From an uncultured Alteromonadaceae bacterium (GTDB lineage: Bacteria; Pseudomonadota; Gammaproteobacteria; Enterobacterales; Alteromonadaceae): DNA of 64,000 bases. This document shows, piece by piece, positions 53,472 through 62,800 of this stretch. The stretch is from contig CANLWS010000011.1 of NCBI GenBank assembly GCA_947494925.1, forward strand, positions 124,001 through 188,000. The letters run 5' to 3'. The position numbers were made by a program, and so were the translations under genes. Under the pieces are notes generated by a model, which did no database searches, was not told where the DNA came from, and saw only the letters and a list, made by a program, of their open reading frames with translations. The first letter of the stretch is position 1; every line of letters begins with the position of its first letter.

Positions 53472-54363
53472 AACGTTTTGCGGCATGGTAGCTATTGTTG
53501 GCCGGCCCAATGTAGGTAAGTCGACCTTACTCAATAAGTTGCTAGGTCAGAAAGTCAGCATTACCTCCCGTAAACCCCAGACGACCCGTCATCGAATCAT
53601 GGGTATTGATACAGAGGGACAGCATCAGGCTATTTTTGTTGATACGCCGGGTTTGCATGTGGAAGAAAAAAAGGCCATTAACAAGTTGATGAACAGGGCG
53701 GCGTCCAGTTCTCTGGCGGAAGTGGGTTTGGTTCTGTTTTTGGTGGAAGGTACCAAATGGACAGAAGACGACCAGATGGTGCTCTCGAAAATAAAAGCGA
53801 GCGGCTTACCCTGTTGGATGGTGGTGAACAAAGCCGACAACGTAAAAGACAAAACCGAGTTGATGACCCATCTGCAATGGCTGTCAGAACAGCATAAATT
53901 CGAACATATTATGCCTGTGTCTGCGAAGTTGGGGAAAAATGTCGAGGAACTCAGAGGCATGGTTCATGAACAATTGCCTGAAAGCGAGTTCTATTTCCCT
54001 GAAGACCATATTACTGATCGCAGTAGCCGGTTTATGGCATCGGAAATTATTCGCGAGAAGTTGATGCGATTTACTGGTGATGAATTACCTTATTCAGTGA
54101 GTGTTGAGATCGAACAATTTCTGCTTGCCGATAATGGAGTCTACCGGATTAACGGCCTTATTTTAGTTGAGCGTGAGACACAAAAGCGTATGGTGATCGG
54201 AAAGGGTGGCCAACGTTTGAAAACAATAGGTGCGGAAGCCCGTAAAGATATGGAAAACTTGTTTGATAACAAGGTTTTTCTGGAACTATGGGTTAAAGTT
54301 AAATCCGGCTGGGCCGACGATGAGCGGGCGTTGCGTAGTTTAGGATACGGCGAAAATCAGTAG
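53461..54363 (+). CDS. era: GTPase Era
   Basis: 300 aa. G1 [10 protein letters not shown]3 DTPG, G4 NKAD, and a C-terminal KH domain with [19 protein letters not shown]. Binds 16S rRNA during 30S assembly. The classical rnc-era pairing is intact. Confidence 0.97.
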   Translation: MEIETFCGMVAIVGRPNVGKSTLLNKLLGQKVSITSRKPQTTRHRIMGIDTEGQHQAIFVDTPGLHVEEKKAINKLMNRAASSSLAEVGLVLFLVEGTKWTEDDQMVLSKIKASGLPCWMVVNKADNVKDKTELMTHLQWLSEQHKFEHIMPVSAKLGKNVEELRGMVHEQLPESEFYFPEDHITDRSSRFMASEIIREKLMRFTGDELPYSVSVEIEQFLLADNGVYRINGLILVERETQKRMVIGKGGQRLKTIGAEARKDMENLFDNKVFLELWVKVKSGWADDERALRSLGYGENQ

Positions 54364-54379
54364 AGAGTAAGAGAGAGTT

Positions 54380-55024
54380 TTGATGGATTCATTGCAGGAC
54401 ATCAGGCGAGAGTATTGTCAGGGCGAATTAAGCAGAAACGATCTTGAAAAAGATCCGATTGTCCAGTTCAATCGCTGGCTGCAGAATGTGGTGGACGCAA
54501 AACTGCCTGACCCCACTGCAATGACAATTGCCACGGTATCACCAGATGGACAACCTTCTCAAAGGATAGTGTTGCTCAAAGATGTCAGCGAAAACGGTTT
54601 CGTTTTCTATACGAATCTTGGCAGCCGAAAAGCTCAAGAGCTTGAGCAAAACAGCAAAATATCATTGCATTTCCCCTGGCATATTTTGGAACGACAAGTG
54701 AAAGTGTGCGGAACTACCGTCCCTTTATCAAAAGCAGAAGTTGCCAGCTATTTTTTCTCCCGCCCCCGGGACAGTCAGCTTGCCGCCTGGGCGTCCAGAC
54801 AAAGTAAGCCAATATCAACGCGACAAGCATTGCTTGGTAAATTCGAAGAAATAAAACAAAAGTTCGCCCAAGGTGACATTTCCCTTCCATCCTTTTGGGG
54901 AGGCTACCGAGTCATTCCACACGAAATAGAATTTTGGCAAGGCGGTGAACACAGATTGCACAATCGTTTTGTTTATTCGAAACAAGAAAGTGGAGAGTGG
55001 GAAATAAACCGACTGATGCCATAG
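54380..55024 (+). CDS. pdxH: Pyridoxamine 5'-phosphate oxidase
   Basis: 214 aa, FMN enzyme; [25 protein letters not shown] and [26 protein letters not shown] are family hallmarks. It makes pyridoxal phosphate from pyridoxine or pyridoxamine phosphate. Confidence 0.97.
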   Translation: MMDSLQDIRREYCQGELSRNDLEKDPIVQFNRWLQNVVDAKLPDPTAMTIATVSPDGQPSQRIVLLKDVSENGFVFYTNLGSRKAQELEQNSKISLHFPWHILERQVKVCGTTVPLSKAEVASYFFSRPRDSQLAAWASRQSKPISTRQALLGKFEEIKQKFAQGDISLPSFWGGYRVIPHEIEFWQGGEHRLHNRFVYSKQESGEWEINRLMP

Positions 55025-55045
55025 GTAAAACAGGCCCCCTTTATC

Positions 55046-55813
55046 ATGATAGATAGTCATTGCCATTTGGATTTTCCACAGTTTGATGAAGATCGTGTAA
55101 GTGTTATCGAAAATGCCAGAGGTAAAGGAGTAACACATTTTCTGATTCCGGGAACTCAGGCCAAATACTGGCAAAAACAATGTCAGTTGGCACAGCGCCA
55201 TCCTCAGTTATATTTTGCTTTAGGAATTCATCCATACTTTCTGGATGGTGCAAAGGAAGCTGACCTCGACACATTGAATGAATATTTGACCGAGTGTCGT
55301 TCATCAGTGGTTGCCGTGGGGGAAATCGGCTTAGATTTTGTCGTTGGGATCAGTCAGAAAGAACAACAATATTTTTTTGATGCTCAGCTGGAGCTAGCGG
55401 TAAGCCACAAACTCCCGGTGATTATTCATCACAGACGCTCTCACAATCAGATCATTCGTTCGCTGAAAAACAAGAAAATACCTAGAGGGGGCGTCATTCA
55501 CGCATTTTCAGGTAGCGAGCAAGAAGCATCGAGTTATATTGAGCTTGGTTTTTTATTGGGCGCTGGCGGAACCCTGACCTATCCAAGGGCATCCAAAACC
55601 AGAAATACCTTAAGGCAGGTACCACTGGAAAATCTGCTGCTGGAAACAGATTCGCCTGATATGCCTATTTATGGACGTCAGGGAAATCGAAATAGCCCTG
55701 AGTATTTGCCCGAAATTCTGGCTTCTTTAAGCCAATTACGGGAAGAGTCTCAAGAGCAAATTGAAAAACAGACGGATATCAATTTTTCCAATTTATTTAT
55801 GTCGGATTCTTAG
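55046..55813 (+). CDS. TatD family metal-dependent hydrolase
   Basis: 255 aa TIM-barrel hydrolase with the metal ligands of TatD/YjjV proteins: DSHCHLDF at the start, GEIGLDF (Glu), IHHRRSH, HAFSGS and LETDSPDMP near the end. TatD proteins act as 3'-5' DNases or deacylases. The short form and sequence are closest to YjjV-like proteins, but I do not assign a symbol. It overlaps the convergent smp-like gene by 17 bases. Confidence 0.88.
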   Translation: MIDSHCHLDFPQFDEDRVSVIENARGKGVTHFLIPGTQAKYWQKQCQLAQRHPQLYFALGIHPYFLDGAKEADLDTLNEYLTECRSSVVAVGEIGLDFVVGISQKEQQYFFDAQLELAVSHKLPVIIHHRRSHNQIIRSLKNKKIPRGGVIHAFSGSEQEASSYIELGFLLGAGGTLTYPRASKTRNTLRQVPLENLLLETDSPDMPIYGRQGNRNSPEYLPEILASLSQLREESQEQIEKQTDINFSNLFMSDS

Positions 55814-56438
55814 GTTGGTAGTGGCGGTAGCGGAACTTGTAAAAAGCACGGGTGATAAGAAGTCCTGCGACTCCAGCAAGTAACATTAGCACTATTGTCT
55901 GTTCAAATAGCTGCGCCTGGTATTCGTCATGGAACTGCATCACTTTATCTTCGTTAAGCAGGATGCGCAGGTAACCCGCTACCTGATCTTCAAAAATCAC
56001 TTCCTGCACGAATACCATAGGCATCTTTTCACGCATCTGATAGTTCGTTAGCAGTGACAGATTGGCTTTAGTGCTATTGATTATTTGTCCGCGCTTACCA
56101 AAAACTGCCGCGCTACTGACATGCTCATCAGTGATCAAGTTATCCAGATAAGCTGTAATTCTTTGCTCATCTCTTTGTGCTACGACAGGCGCAAGGGCTA
56201 ACGCGCCCTGATTGCTAAGACTTCGCCCCAGTTGATTCGCTTGCTTGGCATGCCAATTTTGCGCTTGCTCAGTACTCAATAGCCATAGATTGACGCAAAT
56301 AGATACGGCAGCAATAACAAGCGCCAGATTAACGATTCGCTTGAATATGGAGTAGGTGCTGGGCTGAGCCGACTGCACTGAGGCGATGGCATTTTTTGCT
56401 AAATTCATAGGCAAAGACAATAGGGGATCTCGTATCAT
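55797..56438 (-). CDS. smp: AhpA/YtjB (Smp) family membrane protein
   Basis: 213 aa, two membrane segments (about 30-52 and 182-200) around a periplasmic domain with a hemolysin-accessory-like fold (SSAAVFGKRGQIINSTK...). In E. coli the ytjB (smp) gene is also divergent from serB, as here; this supports the name. Function is not established. Confidence 0.8.
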   Translation of the reverse strand: MIRDPLLSLPMNLAKNAIASVQSAQPSTYSIFKRIVNLALVIAAVSICVNLWLLSTEQAQNWHAKQANQLGRSLSNQGALALAPVVAQRDEQRITAYLDNLITDEHVSSAAVFGKRGQIINSTKANLSLLTNYQMREKMPMVFVQEVIFEDQVAGYLRILLNEDKVMQFHDEYQAQLFEQTIVLMLLAGVAGLLITRAFYKFRYRHYQPKNPT

Positions 56439-56498
56439 TTGCCAAGCAGATCTTTCTTGAAATGTTATATGAAAGTTTGATAAAGCCTATAGGTATTC

Positions 56499-57596
56499 TT
56501 GTTTGTATTGGGTAGAATCTCTGGCCTTGATTTCCGATTGGTAGTTGCCGTGTTTCAGTTAAAACTTAGTCCTTCACAACTTCTGTCCCACCAATTTGCG
56601 TCTGAACTAGCGGGCATTAAAAGCTTAGGTTTCAGTGTAACCGAATACAACCATCTGTTAACCAGTGAGGCGGTCCTGCAAGGGCAGGAGCCGGTGCAGA
56701 GTCTGGAAAAAATCACAGCAACTGGAACCCTGATTTTGTTTGCTGAAGGACTTAATCTTGAGAAAATCAGTCTTGTATCAGCAGGAATTGCAGAACTGAT
56801 GCAATTAGGTGAATTTTCTTTTGTTCAGCAGGATACTCCGACCAACATGCTGGCTGTCAAAGCGCAGGTTAATTTACTTAATGAATCTGAGCTACCTTCA
56901 ACAATTGAAGCGATCGCACTGGCACATCAGGTGGAAATTGCCTACCTGACTGCGGCGCCAACCTTGGCTGAACCTGGCCTGCTGCTTATGGACATGGATA
57001 GCACTGTCATTAATGTGGAATGCATCGATGAAATCGCCAAATTGGCAGGGGTCGGGGAGCAGGTGTCTGCGGTTACCGAGCTGGCCATGCAAGGCAAACT
57101 GGATTTTGCCCAAAGCCTGGAAAGCCGCGTTGCCTGTTTGACCGACACTCCGGAAGCGGTGTTACAAACTGTTCGCAATGCCTTACCTTTAATGCCCGGA
57201 ATCGCTACTTTGGTCGATACGTTAAAAGCGCAAGGGTGGAAAGTAGCGATAGCATCGGGTGGGTTTACATTCTTCGCTAACTATCTCAAAGAGCGTTTGG
57301 GGCTGGACGAAGCAGTGGCAAATAACCTTGAGATTATTCAAGGCAAACTGACGGGTAAAGTTACAGGTGGAATTGTTGATGCTAAGGTCAAGGCCGAGAC
57401 CTTGGTTGCATTGGCAGAAAAATGGAATATACCCAAAAGTCAGACAATCGCACTAGGTGATGGAGCAAACGATTTGGTTATGATGTCTGAGGCCGGCTTA
57501 GGCGTGGCTTATCATGCAAAACCTATCGTAAGACAAAAGGCAGATGCTGGTATCAGGTTTTCATCTACAGATTCGTTACTTTTATTGCTTTCCTAA
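56499..57596 (+). CDS. serB: Phosphoserine phosphatase
   Basis: 365 aa as given, with a TTG start at 56499; a GTG at 56550 would give a likelier 348-aa protein. HAD-type core: LLMDMDSTVINVECIDEIA with nucleophile Asp, IASGGFTFF, and GDGANDLVMMSEAGLGVAYHAKP. It removes phosphate from phosphoserine in the last step of serine synthesis. The N-terminal 120 residues look like a regulatory ACT-like domain, as in other long SerB proteins. Confidence 0.95.
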   Translation: MFVLGRISGLDFRLVVAVFQLKLSPSQLLSHQFASELAGIKSLGFSVTEYNHLLTSEAVLQGQEPVQSLEKITATGTLILFAEGLNLEKISLVSAGIAELMQLGEFSFVQQDTPTNMLAVKAQVNLLNESELPSTIEAIALAHQVEIAYLTAAPTLAEPGLLLMDMDSTVINVECIDEIAKLAGVGEQVSAVTELAMQGKLDFAQSLESRVACLTDTPEAVLQTVRNALPLMPGIATLVDTLKAQGWKVAIASGGFTFFANYLKERLGLDEAVANNLEIIQGKLTGKVTGGIVDAKVKAETLVALAEKWNIPKSQTIALGDGANDLVMMSEAGLGVAYHAKPIVRQKADAGIRFSSTDSLLLLLS

Positions 57597-57756
57597 AGCC
57601 GACCTGCCCGGTGACATAATTTTTTAATTTGCAAAGGCCAATATTTTCGTCTAACTTGTTATTACGATAAGTATCGTAGAAAGTGTATGAAAGTAATATG
57701 AGTGTTCTGCCTATTTTGCTTTTATCGCGCATCAAGGAAAAATACAAGGAATGGAC

Positions 57757-59622
57757 ATGAGTAAATTTGTTCTTTTAGCCCTTTTACTATTGAGTTTAGC
57801 AGGATGTGGTTCCGGTGGCTCGAATGACGTTGACGCTGCACCAACGCCAGCAGAACCCTCGCCACCTACCGACACTCCAACCACAAAAGAAACATTGCCT
57901 CTTCTGCCGTTAGAATCCAAGATGACGCAGGTAGCAACCTTTATACAACTTGCCAATCAGGTAAGGTATTTTCACCCCAGTGATGGAGCAATAGGCACCA
58001 ACTGGGATGAATTTACCGCCTTCGGTATTTTTCAAATTGCACAGACTGAAAGCCATGAGGAATACGTCGACATATTACGAACTTTATTTGCCCACATGGC
58101 GCCGGATCTGGTCATTAATGGTGAGTCTGCAGTTGAATATGTCGAACCGGATTCTTCCGACTCCGTTCGATTCTGGCTGCAGGACGGCTATGTTGAAGGA
58201 CCAGCAACTCAATCGACAGTATATTCCAGACGTGCGATAGCAGAGCGTTTTATTAATCTGAAAAATAACTACAATCTGGAAGCTTTGTACAAGGAATCGT
58301 TGCCCGCTGGTATTGAGGTTGAGTTGCCTGTCGTTATTAAAGAATCATCCGGCATAACGACGCCTGAAAGCTCCGAGACTGTTACAGGCATTGATCAGTA
58401 TGACATAGATAACAAATTCAGCGATCCCTACGCCAGATTGGTAGCAGCAGGCCAACTGTGGGCAGTAATACAGCATTTCTACCCCTATCTTGATGAACTT
58501 GACCTGCGTTGGAATGAGGAATTGGAGCCCCTCTTGATTCGTTGCCTGGAAAGTGTTTCTGAATGCGGTCTTGCCATGCGCAGTTTGCTGACTAAAACCG
58601 GAGACAATCATAACGGCCTGTATTCGGAGTATACAGCTTTGGGCGATTATTCTCCCGCTCTTGGCTTTGGTTGGTTCAATGACAAAGCCGTGGTGATTGT
58701 TAACGATGGAACTGATGTACCTCTGGGGGATGAGTTAATTGAAATAAACGGTCAGAGTATTGATGCTCTGATTGAACAAAAGAGAGAATTCTCCCTGCGT
58801 GCACCCAATCGACAAGCTGAGCAAATAGTCAATTTTGATTTGCTCAGAGGTGAGCAGGGGACAGCTGTTACCTTGGGGTTACGAAAATCCTCGGGGGAGC
58901 AGTATGAGGTCACAATGCAAAGATCAGAGTTTGCCTATGATCTCAACCGAGCTATTCAGAATAAAATCACCCATGCCAACGAGAATAAGGTCATAGAGTT
59001 AGAAGACAAGGTATTTTATGTCAACCTGAGTATTGTGGATGGCCCGGATGTGGCACCGATTTTGGCTGAACTTGAAGGCGCGAGCGCGGTTGTGCTCGAT
59101 ATGCGAAATTACCCTATTTGGGCAGGTTGGACGAACTTCCTTCCGCATTTCACCGACATCGGACTGCGTACTTTGCCTCTTTATCAATATTTCTATCTTC
59201 ATCCAAATCAGGTTAACGCAGTATTGGATGAGCAAAGACAAGGTTTTACAACGAGACAACCTTTTTATGATATTCCCGTTGTATTGCTTTCTTCGCGTTA
59301 CAGCATTAGCCAAAACGAACATGCTTTCGGCCACGCGCAACATGGCGGAATTCCAATACTGGGAGATATTACCTATGGGATCAATGGAAACATACAGGAA
59401 ATCAATCTGCTTGGTGGTTCACAGCAGGGTGGTTTAACGGCAATATTTACAGGCATGAAAGTCACTCAACATGACGGCAGCAGGTTAAGAGGAGTGGGGA
59501 TCCAGCCTGATATGCTTGTTCCTGTTACGCTTGATAGTTTGCAACAAAACAAAGACATTCAGTTGGAGCAGGCTGTTGACTATCTCAGACAACAGATAAA
59601 CCTGGCTCCCGTCGACAATTAG
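57757..59622 (+). CDS. Lipoprotein S41 family peptidase
   Basis: 621 aa from the ATG at 57757 (the AAGGA site lies 6 bases upstream; the ATG at 57751 is too close). Lipobox SLAGC (Cys 17), a Pro/Thr-rich linker, then a helical region (about 60-290), a PDZ-like segment (WFNDKAVVIVNDGTDVPLGDELIEINGQSI, about 300-340) and a C-terminal S41 serine peptidase domain (about 425-590) with VVLSSRYSISQNEHAF, where the usual TASAAE Ser is in the SIS position. Probably anchored in the periplasm or at the surface. Substrate unknown. Confidence 0.82.
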   Translation: MSKFVLLALLLLSLAGCGSGGSNDVDAAPTPAEPSPPTDTPTTKETLPLLPLESKMTQVATFIQLANQVRYFHPSDGAIGTNWDEFTAFGIFQIAQTESHEEYVDILRTLFAHMAPDLVINGESAVEYVEPDSSDSVRFWLQDGYVEGPATQSTVYSRRAIAERFINLKNNYNLEALYKESLPAGIEVELPVVIKESSGITTPESSETVTGIDQYDIDNKFSDPYARLVAAGQLWAVIQHFYPYLDELDLRWNEELEPLLIRCLESVSECGLAMRSLLTKTGDNHNGLYSEYTALGDYSPALGFGWFNDKAVVIVNDGTDVPLGDELIEINGQSIDALIEQKREFSLRAPNRQAEQIVNFDLLRGEQGTAVTLGLRKSSGEQYEVTMQRSEFAYDLNRAIQNKITHANENKVIELEDKVFYVNLSIVDGPDVAPILAELEGASAVVLDMRNYPIWAGWTNFLPHFTDIGLRTLPLYQYFYLHPNQVNAVLDEQRQGFTTRQPFYDIPVVLLSSRYSISQNEHAFGHAQHGGIPILGDITYGINGNIQEINLLGGSQQGGLTAIFTGMKVTQHDGSRLRGVGIQPDMLVPVTLDSLQQNKDIQLEQAVDYLRQQINLAPVDN

Positions 59623-59658
59623 ATGGAGGTGGGGGTATTTAACTCACCCTTGCCATTA

Positions 59659-60066
59659 TTATTCTCGGGTGATGATTGTCAGAAGTGGAAATTTGTAGCG
59701 TCCAAAAAAAACTGTTGTCGACAAGATTTCTTTGGCTGACAAATTGACGGTGAACGATTCTGGCGAGACTCGTTCACCGTTTCCAAGTAATCCCATCAAA
59801 TGTTTTTCCTGTAGTGCGCGGCTGCCAGATGCATTATTCCTGACAGTGACAACAGCCCATCTGTCGCCCACTTCATTACTCATCAAAACGCTGTTTATCA
59901 GCTCAAAATCGCTTTGAATTGGTCGAACATTTCTAGGATTTGGAAAAGCGAGTTCTGCCCCGATTACAAGAGTAGCGTCAATGGTGATCACATCGTTGAT
60001 CACATCTTCAGGGACAGCATTAACCTTAAATACAAAGAGTAAACTGACAATAAGAACGTATTTCAC
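59659..60066 (-). CDS. Exported hypothetical protein, 135 aa
   Basis: Signal peptide (about 1-17, ending VNA) and a small beta-rich mature domain with no recognised family. Convergent with the S41 peptidase gene, 36 bases apart. On the same strand as the PilZ gene upstream, 55 bases away, so co-transcription is possible. Confidence 0.6.
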   Translation of the reverse strand: MKYVLIVSLLFVFKVNAVPEDVINDVITIDATLVIGAELAFPNPRNVRPIQSDFELINSVLMSNEVGDRWAVVTVRNNASGSRALQEKHLMGLLGNGERVSPESFTVNLSAKEILSTTVFFGRYKFPLLTIITRE

Positions 60067-60121
60067 CCGAATGCCTTGCTGTAGAGTTTATGAGGTAAAA
60101 TAATGCCGTGCCGAAACTGAA

Positions 60122-62650
60122 TCAGGCCTTAAGCAATTGCTCTATTTTTGCAGATTTTACTTTATGTTCAGCTGGTCGTTCCTGGTTGGCCAGCACATGC
60201 TGAGGACTAAAGTGATAGCGCTGCATAACTTCATCGGTCACATCCAGTAAATCACCTACGCCGATGATGCTCCACAGATGTTCTTCCAGCAGCTTGGCAC
60301 GGTGGATAGCGTAGCTTCCCACATAACTTATTTCGGACTGTAATCTTTCCGCGTCAGGTCTGCCTGTGCGTGCAAGAAATACTTTCACTGCGATAAACTG
60401 ACCTGCTCCCATGGCATTTTTAACAAATTCTATCCGCTCCTTGTCATCATGAAATTGGTCGGCATAACGACTGCGAATTGCATCATCAATCTTTGCCTGA
60501 CTAGGATCAAAGGCGACAAAAACTTCTCGCATAATAGGTTTTTTGTTGGTTTTGATTTTCTTCAGGGTGTATTGAATGAAGTCCAACGCCACGCCGTTTG
60601 AAGAATACAAAAAATGAAGATTCAGATTTCCCGGCTCAGCTTCGTGGGCCAACATGCGATTTAGTCGGCTGTCAGGATTGGAAGTGGCAATAGCTTCAGG
60701 ATAAAACTCAATGCCTTCTTTTTTGACAAAAAACGCAGTATTGATGACGTTTCGCGCGTAAAGGTTTCTTAGCGCTAAACCTATGCCCGGTATCTCTTCC
60801 TCTTCTTTGTATGCCTTTAATCGTGAACGGTTGTTACGGATCAATTCATCAAAAAATTGCTGCGCAGTGGTATTCAATTCGTCTGAGACAGCCTGCAAAT
60901 GGATCACATTCCTGTCGTTTGAAATGCCTTTTACTCGATAGGCCAGATTGGTTAAATCATATTTTTGCGTAACTTTTTGTAGTTGCGGAAAAGTTAGCTT
61001 AACCAGGGTTTCTTCAACATCATGGAAAAAGCTGTGTAATTCTATCTTAAGACCCCTGACTGACACATCTTCGCTCACGCCCTCCAATACTATGTCACCA
61101 ATTCGAACCTGCACTTTTGAACGCAGTTGGAAACGGGATTCCTTGCGTTGATTATGATACTTAAAACGAAACATATTGACGCCCACAGGAGGTTTATTGC
61201 GAGGGTGTCCAAAGTGCTTTAATTCAGCAATTTCATCTCGTTTTAAGCTAATTTTTTCATAGCTTTGTGTACCTACGTCATCAGTGATATCAGTGAGAAG
61301 TGCAATGTGTTTGAGGTGTTTCAGGCGGGCCATCAGCCTGGGCGTAGGCGGATGGTTCTGGCGCTTGACGATATCACTAACCGTATCAGGCAATGATAAA
61401 GGCATGTGTACCTGATCCTGCTGCATCTCTGTGAGTTGCAGTTTATACACTCGCCAGCTTGCTTTTCTTGCCCCATACCCCAGAAAAACTGACATCAGTT
61501 TCGGTTGGCTGCGCAGTTCCTCCAGCGACGCCGAATAAAAATAGACCTTCTCTCCCTTGACATGATTGAACACGTAAACAAAGGTTTCACGCATCTCAGG
61601 TGGCAAGGTCAATAAATATGAGATCCTCTCGTGGCTTGTCAGATAGCCCAATTTCAAATCAAATTGTTCGTCACTCCAATAATACATGGGTTCTTTGTTG
61701 CAATCGTTGGCCAGCGCATATTTGGGCTGGTAGCGGCCATCGATAAATTCAATATAAATGGGCACAGAGGTGAAATTTGGCGTGTAGTATTGCTCAAACG
61801 TTTTGTTATTAATGGCTTCAAGGGTATTTTCCATATTCACTTTATAACGACGCTTGTTGCCATGAATGAATCGTTCCAGGAATCCTTCAAATGACGGCAT
61901 TGGAATATCGTAAACCCGATTCAGGTGCAATCTCTGTTCTTTGTGGCTGCGGTTTATTCCGACAATCTGATAAGGCACGCCGTTTTTCTTATCAAGTGTG
62001 TATTCTCCCTCTAAGCCCCGGAACTGAACTACAAGCCTTTCACCTGGTTTAAACATTTGCTCTTTATTGACTTTGACTTTAAGCCCGCTGACAGAAATGT
62101 CGATAGTGGAGGCTTGCAAGCTTTTGTTTAGTTCAGTAAATAGCTCGATGCTGACTGCATAGTTCATTCTTTCTTCGTTGCGATGAGCGTACTGGCCGAA
62201 TTCAATCAGCTTGGCTTCGTGAGGTTTTACATTCTTTTCCTGTTCGACGCTCTGTTCAGCATCTTTGTTTCCGGTCAACGCTTCCTGTTGCTTCTTTTTA
62301 TGCATTACCCGGAAGTTATTTTCAGTATTTTTGACCGCCTCATAAACGCCTATTGTGTATTCACCGAACGAACGAACCTGTCGTTCAAACACTTCTATTG
62401 CAGTGTCATCCAAATAATGTGTTTTCCCTTCGTGTTCGAATTCCCGACATTCACCTGAAACCTGACCGCGAAGATCAATAAGTCGTATGCAGGGGCGTGC
62501 AAGGCGTTTTAACTCCATTTTAATCAGAAATCGTTTATGCCTGGGCACGGAGGATGCGACCTGTGACAGGACCTGATTAAACTCAGGCTCGTTAATCAAA
62601 GGTTTCAATTGTTCGATGATGTCTTGGTATTGTTCTAAGTCTTGACTCAT
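60122..62650 (-). CDS. Large protein with two PilZ domains
   Basis: 842 aa, cytoplasmic, no membrane segment. Two canonical c-di-GMP-binding PilZ domains: the first with RxxxR (R157..R161) and DISVSG (184-189), the second with RKESR near 500-505 and DVSVRG near 527-532. The remaining parts (about 1-150, 240-480 and 580-842) contain no known catalytic motif. It is probably a c-di-GMP receptor; two sites suggest it can bind two nucleotides or link two inputs. It lies upstream of radA, divergently. Confidence 0.85.
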   Translation of the reverse strand: MSQDLEQYQDIIEQLKPLINEPEFNQVLSQVASSVPRHKRFLIKMELKRLARPCIRLIDLRGQVSGECREFEHEGKTHYLDDTAIEVFERQVRSFGEYTIGVYEAVKNTENNFRVMHKKKQQEALTGNKDAEQSVEQEKNVKPHEAKLIEFGQYAHRNEERMNYAVSIELFTELNKSLQASTIDISVSGLKVKVNKEQMFKPGERLVVQFRGLEGEYTLDKKNGVPYQIVGINRSHKEQRLHLNRVYDIPMPSFEGFLERFIHGNKRRYKVNMENTLEAINNKTFEQYYTPNFTSVPIYIEFIDGRYQPKYALANDCNKEPMYYWSDEQFDLKLGYLTSHERISYLLTLPPEMRETFVYVFNHVKGEKVYFYSASLEELRSQPKLMSVFLGYGARKASWRVYKLQLTEMQQDQVHMPLSLPDTVSDIVKRQNHPPTPRLMARLKHLKHIALLTDITDDVGTQSYEKISLKRDEIAELKHFGHPRNKPPVGVNMFRFKYHNQRKESRFQLRSKVQVRIGDIVLEGVSEDVSVRGLKIELHSFFHDVEETLVKLTFPQLQKVTQKYDLTNLAYRVKGISNDRNVIHLQAVSDELNTTAQQFFDELIRNNRSRLKAYKEEEEIPGIGLALRNLYARNVINTAFFVKKEGIEFYPEAIATSNPDSRLNRMLAHEAEPGNLNLHFLYSSNGVALDFIQYTLKKIKTNKKPIMREVFVAFDPSQAKIDDAIRSRYADQFHDDKERIEFVKNAMGAGQFIAVKVFLARTGRPDAERLQSEISYVGSYAIHRAKLLEEHLWSIIGVGDLLDVTDEVMQRYHFSPQHVLANQERPAEHKVKSAKIEQLLKA

Positions 62651-62800
62651 GCAATAAATTGTTTAGCTAGGGTTAGAATGCTATTGTATCAATAAGTTAT
62701 CGGCCGATGTGCAGGATACTGTGATGCTTTATGTCAGTCATCCTACTTCCGTGCAAATACCGCTTCATTTTAACTCAAATATACCCTAATTTAAGAATTT

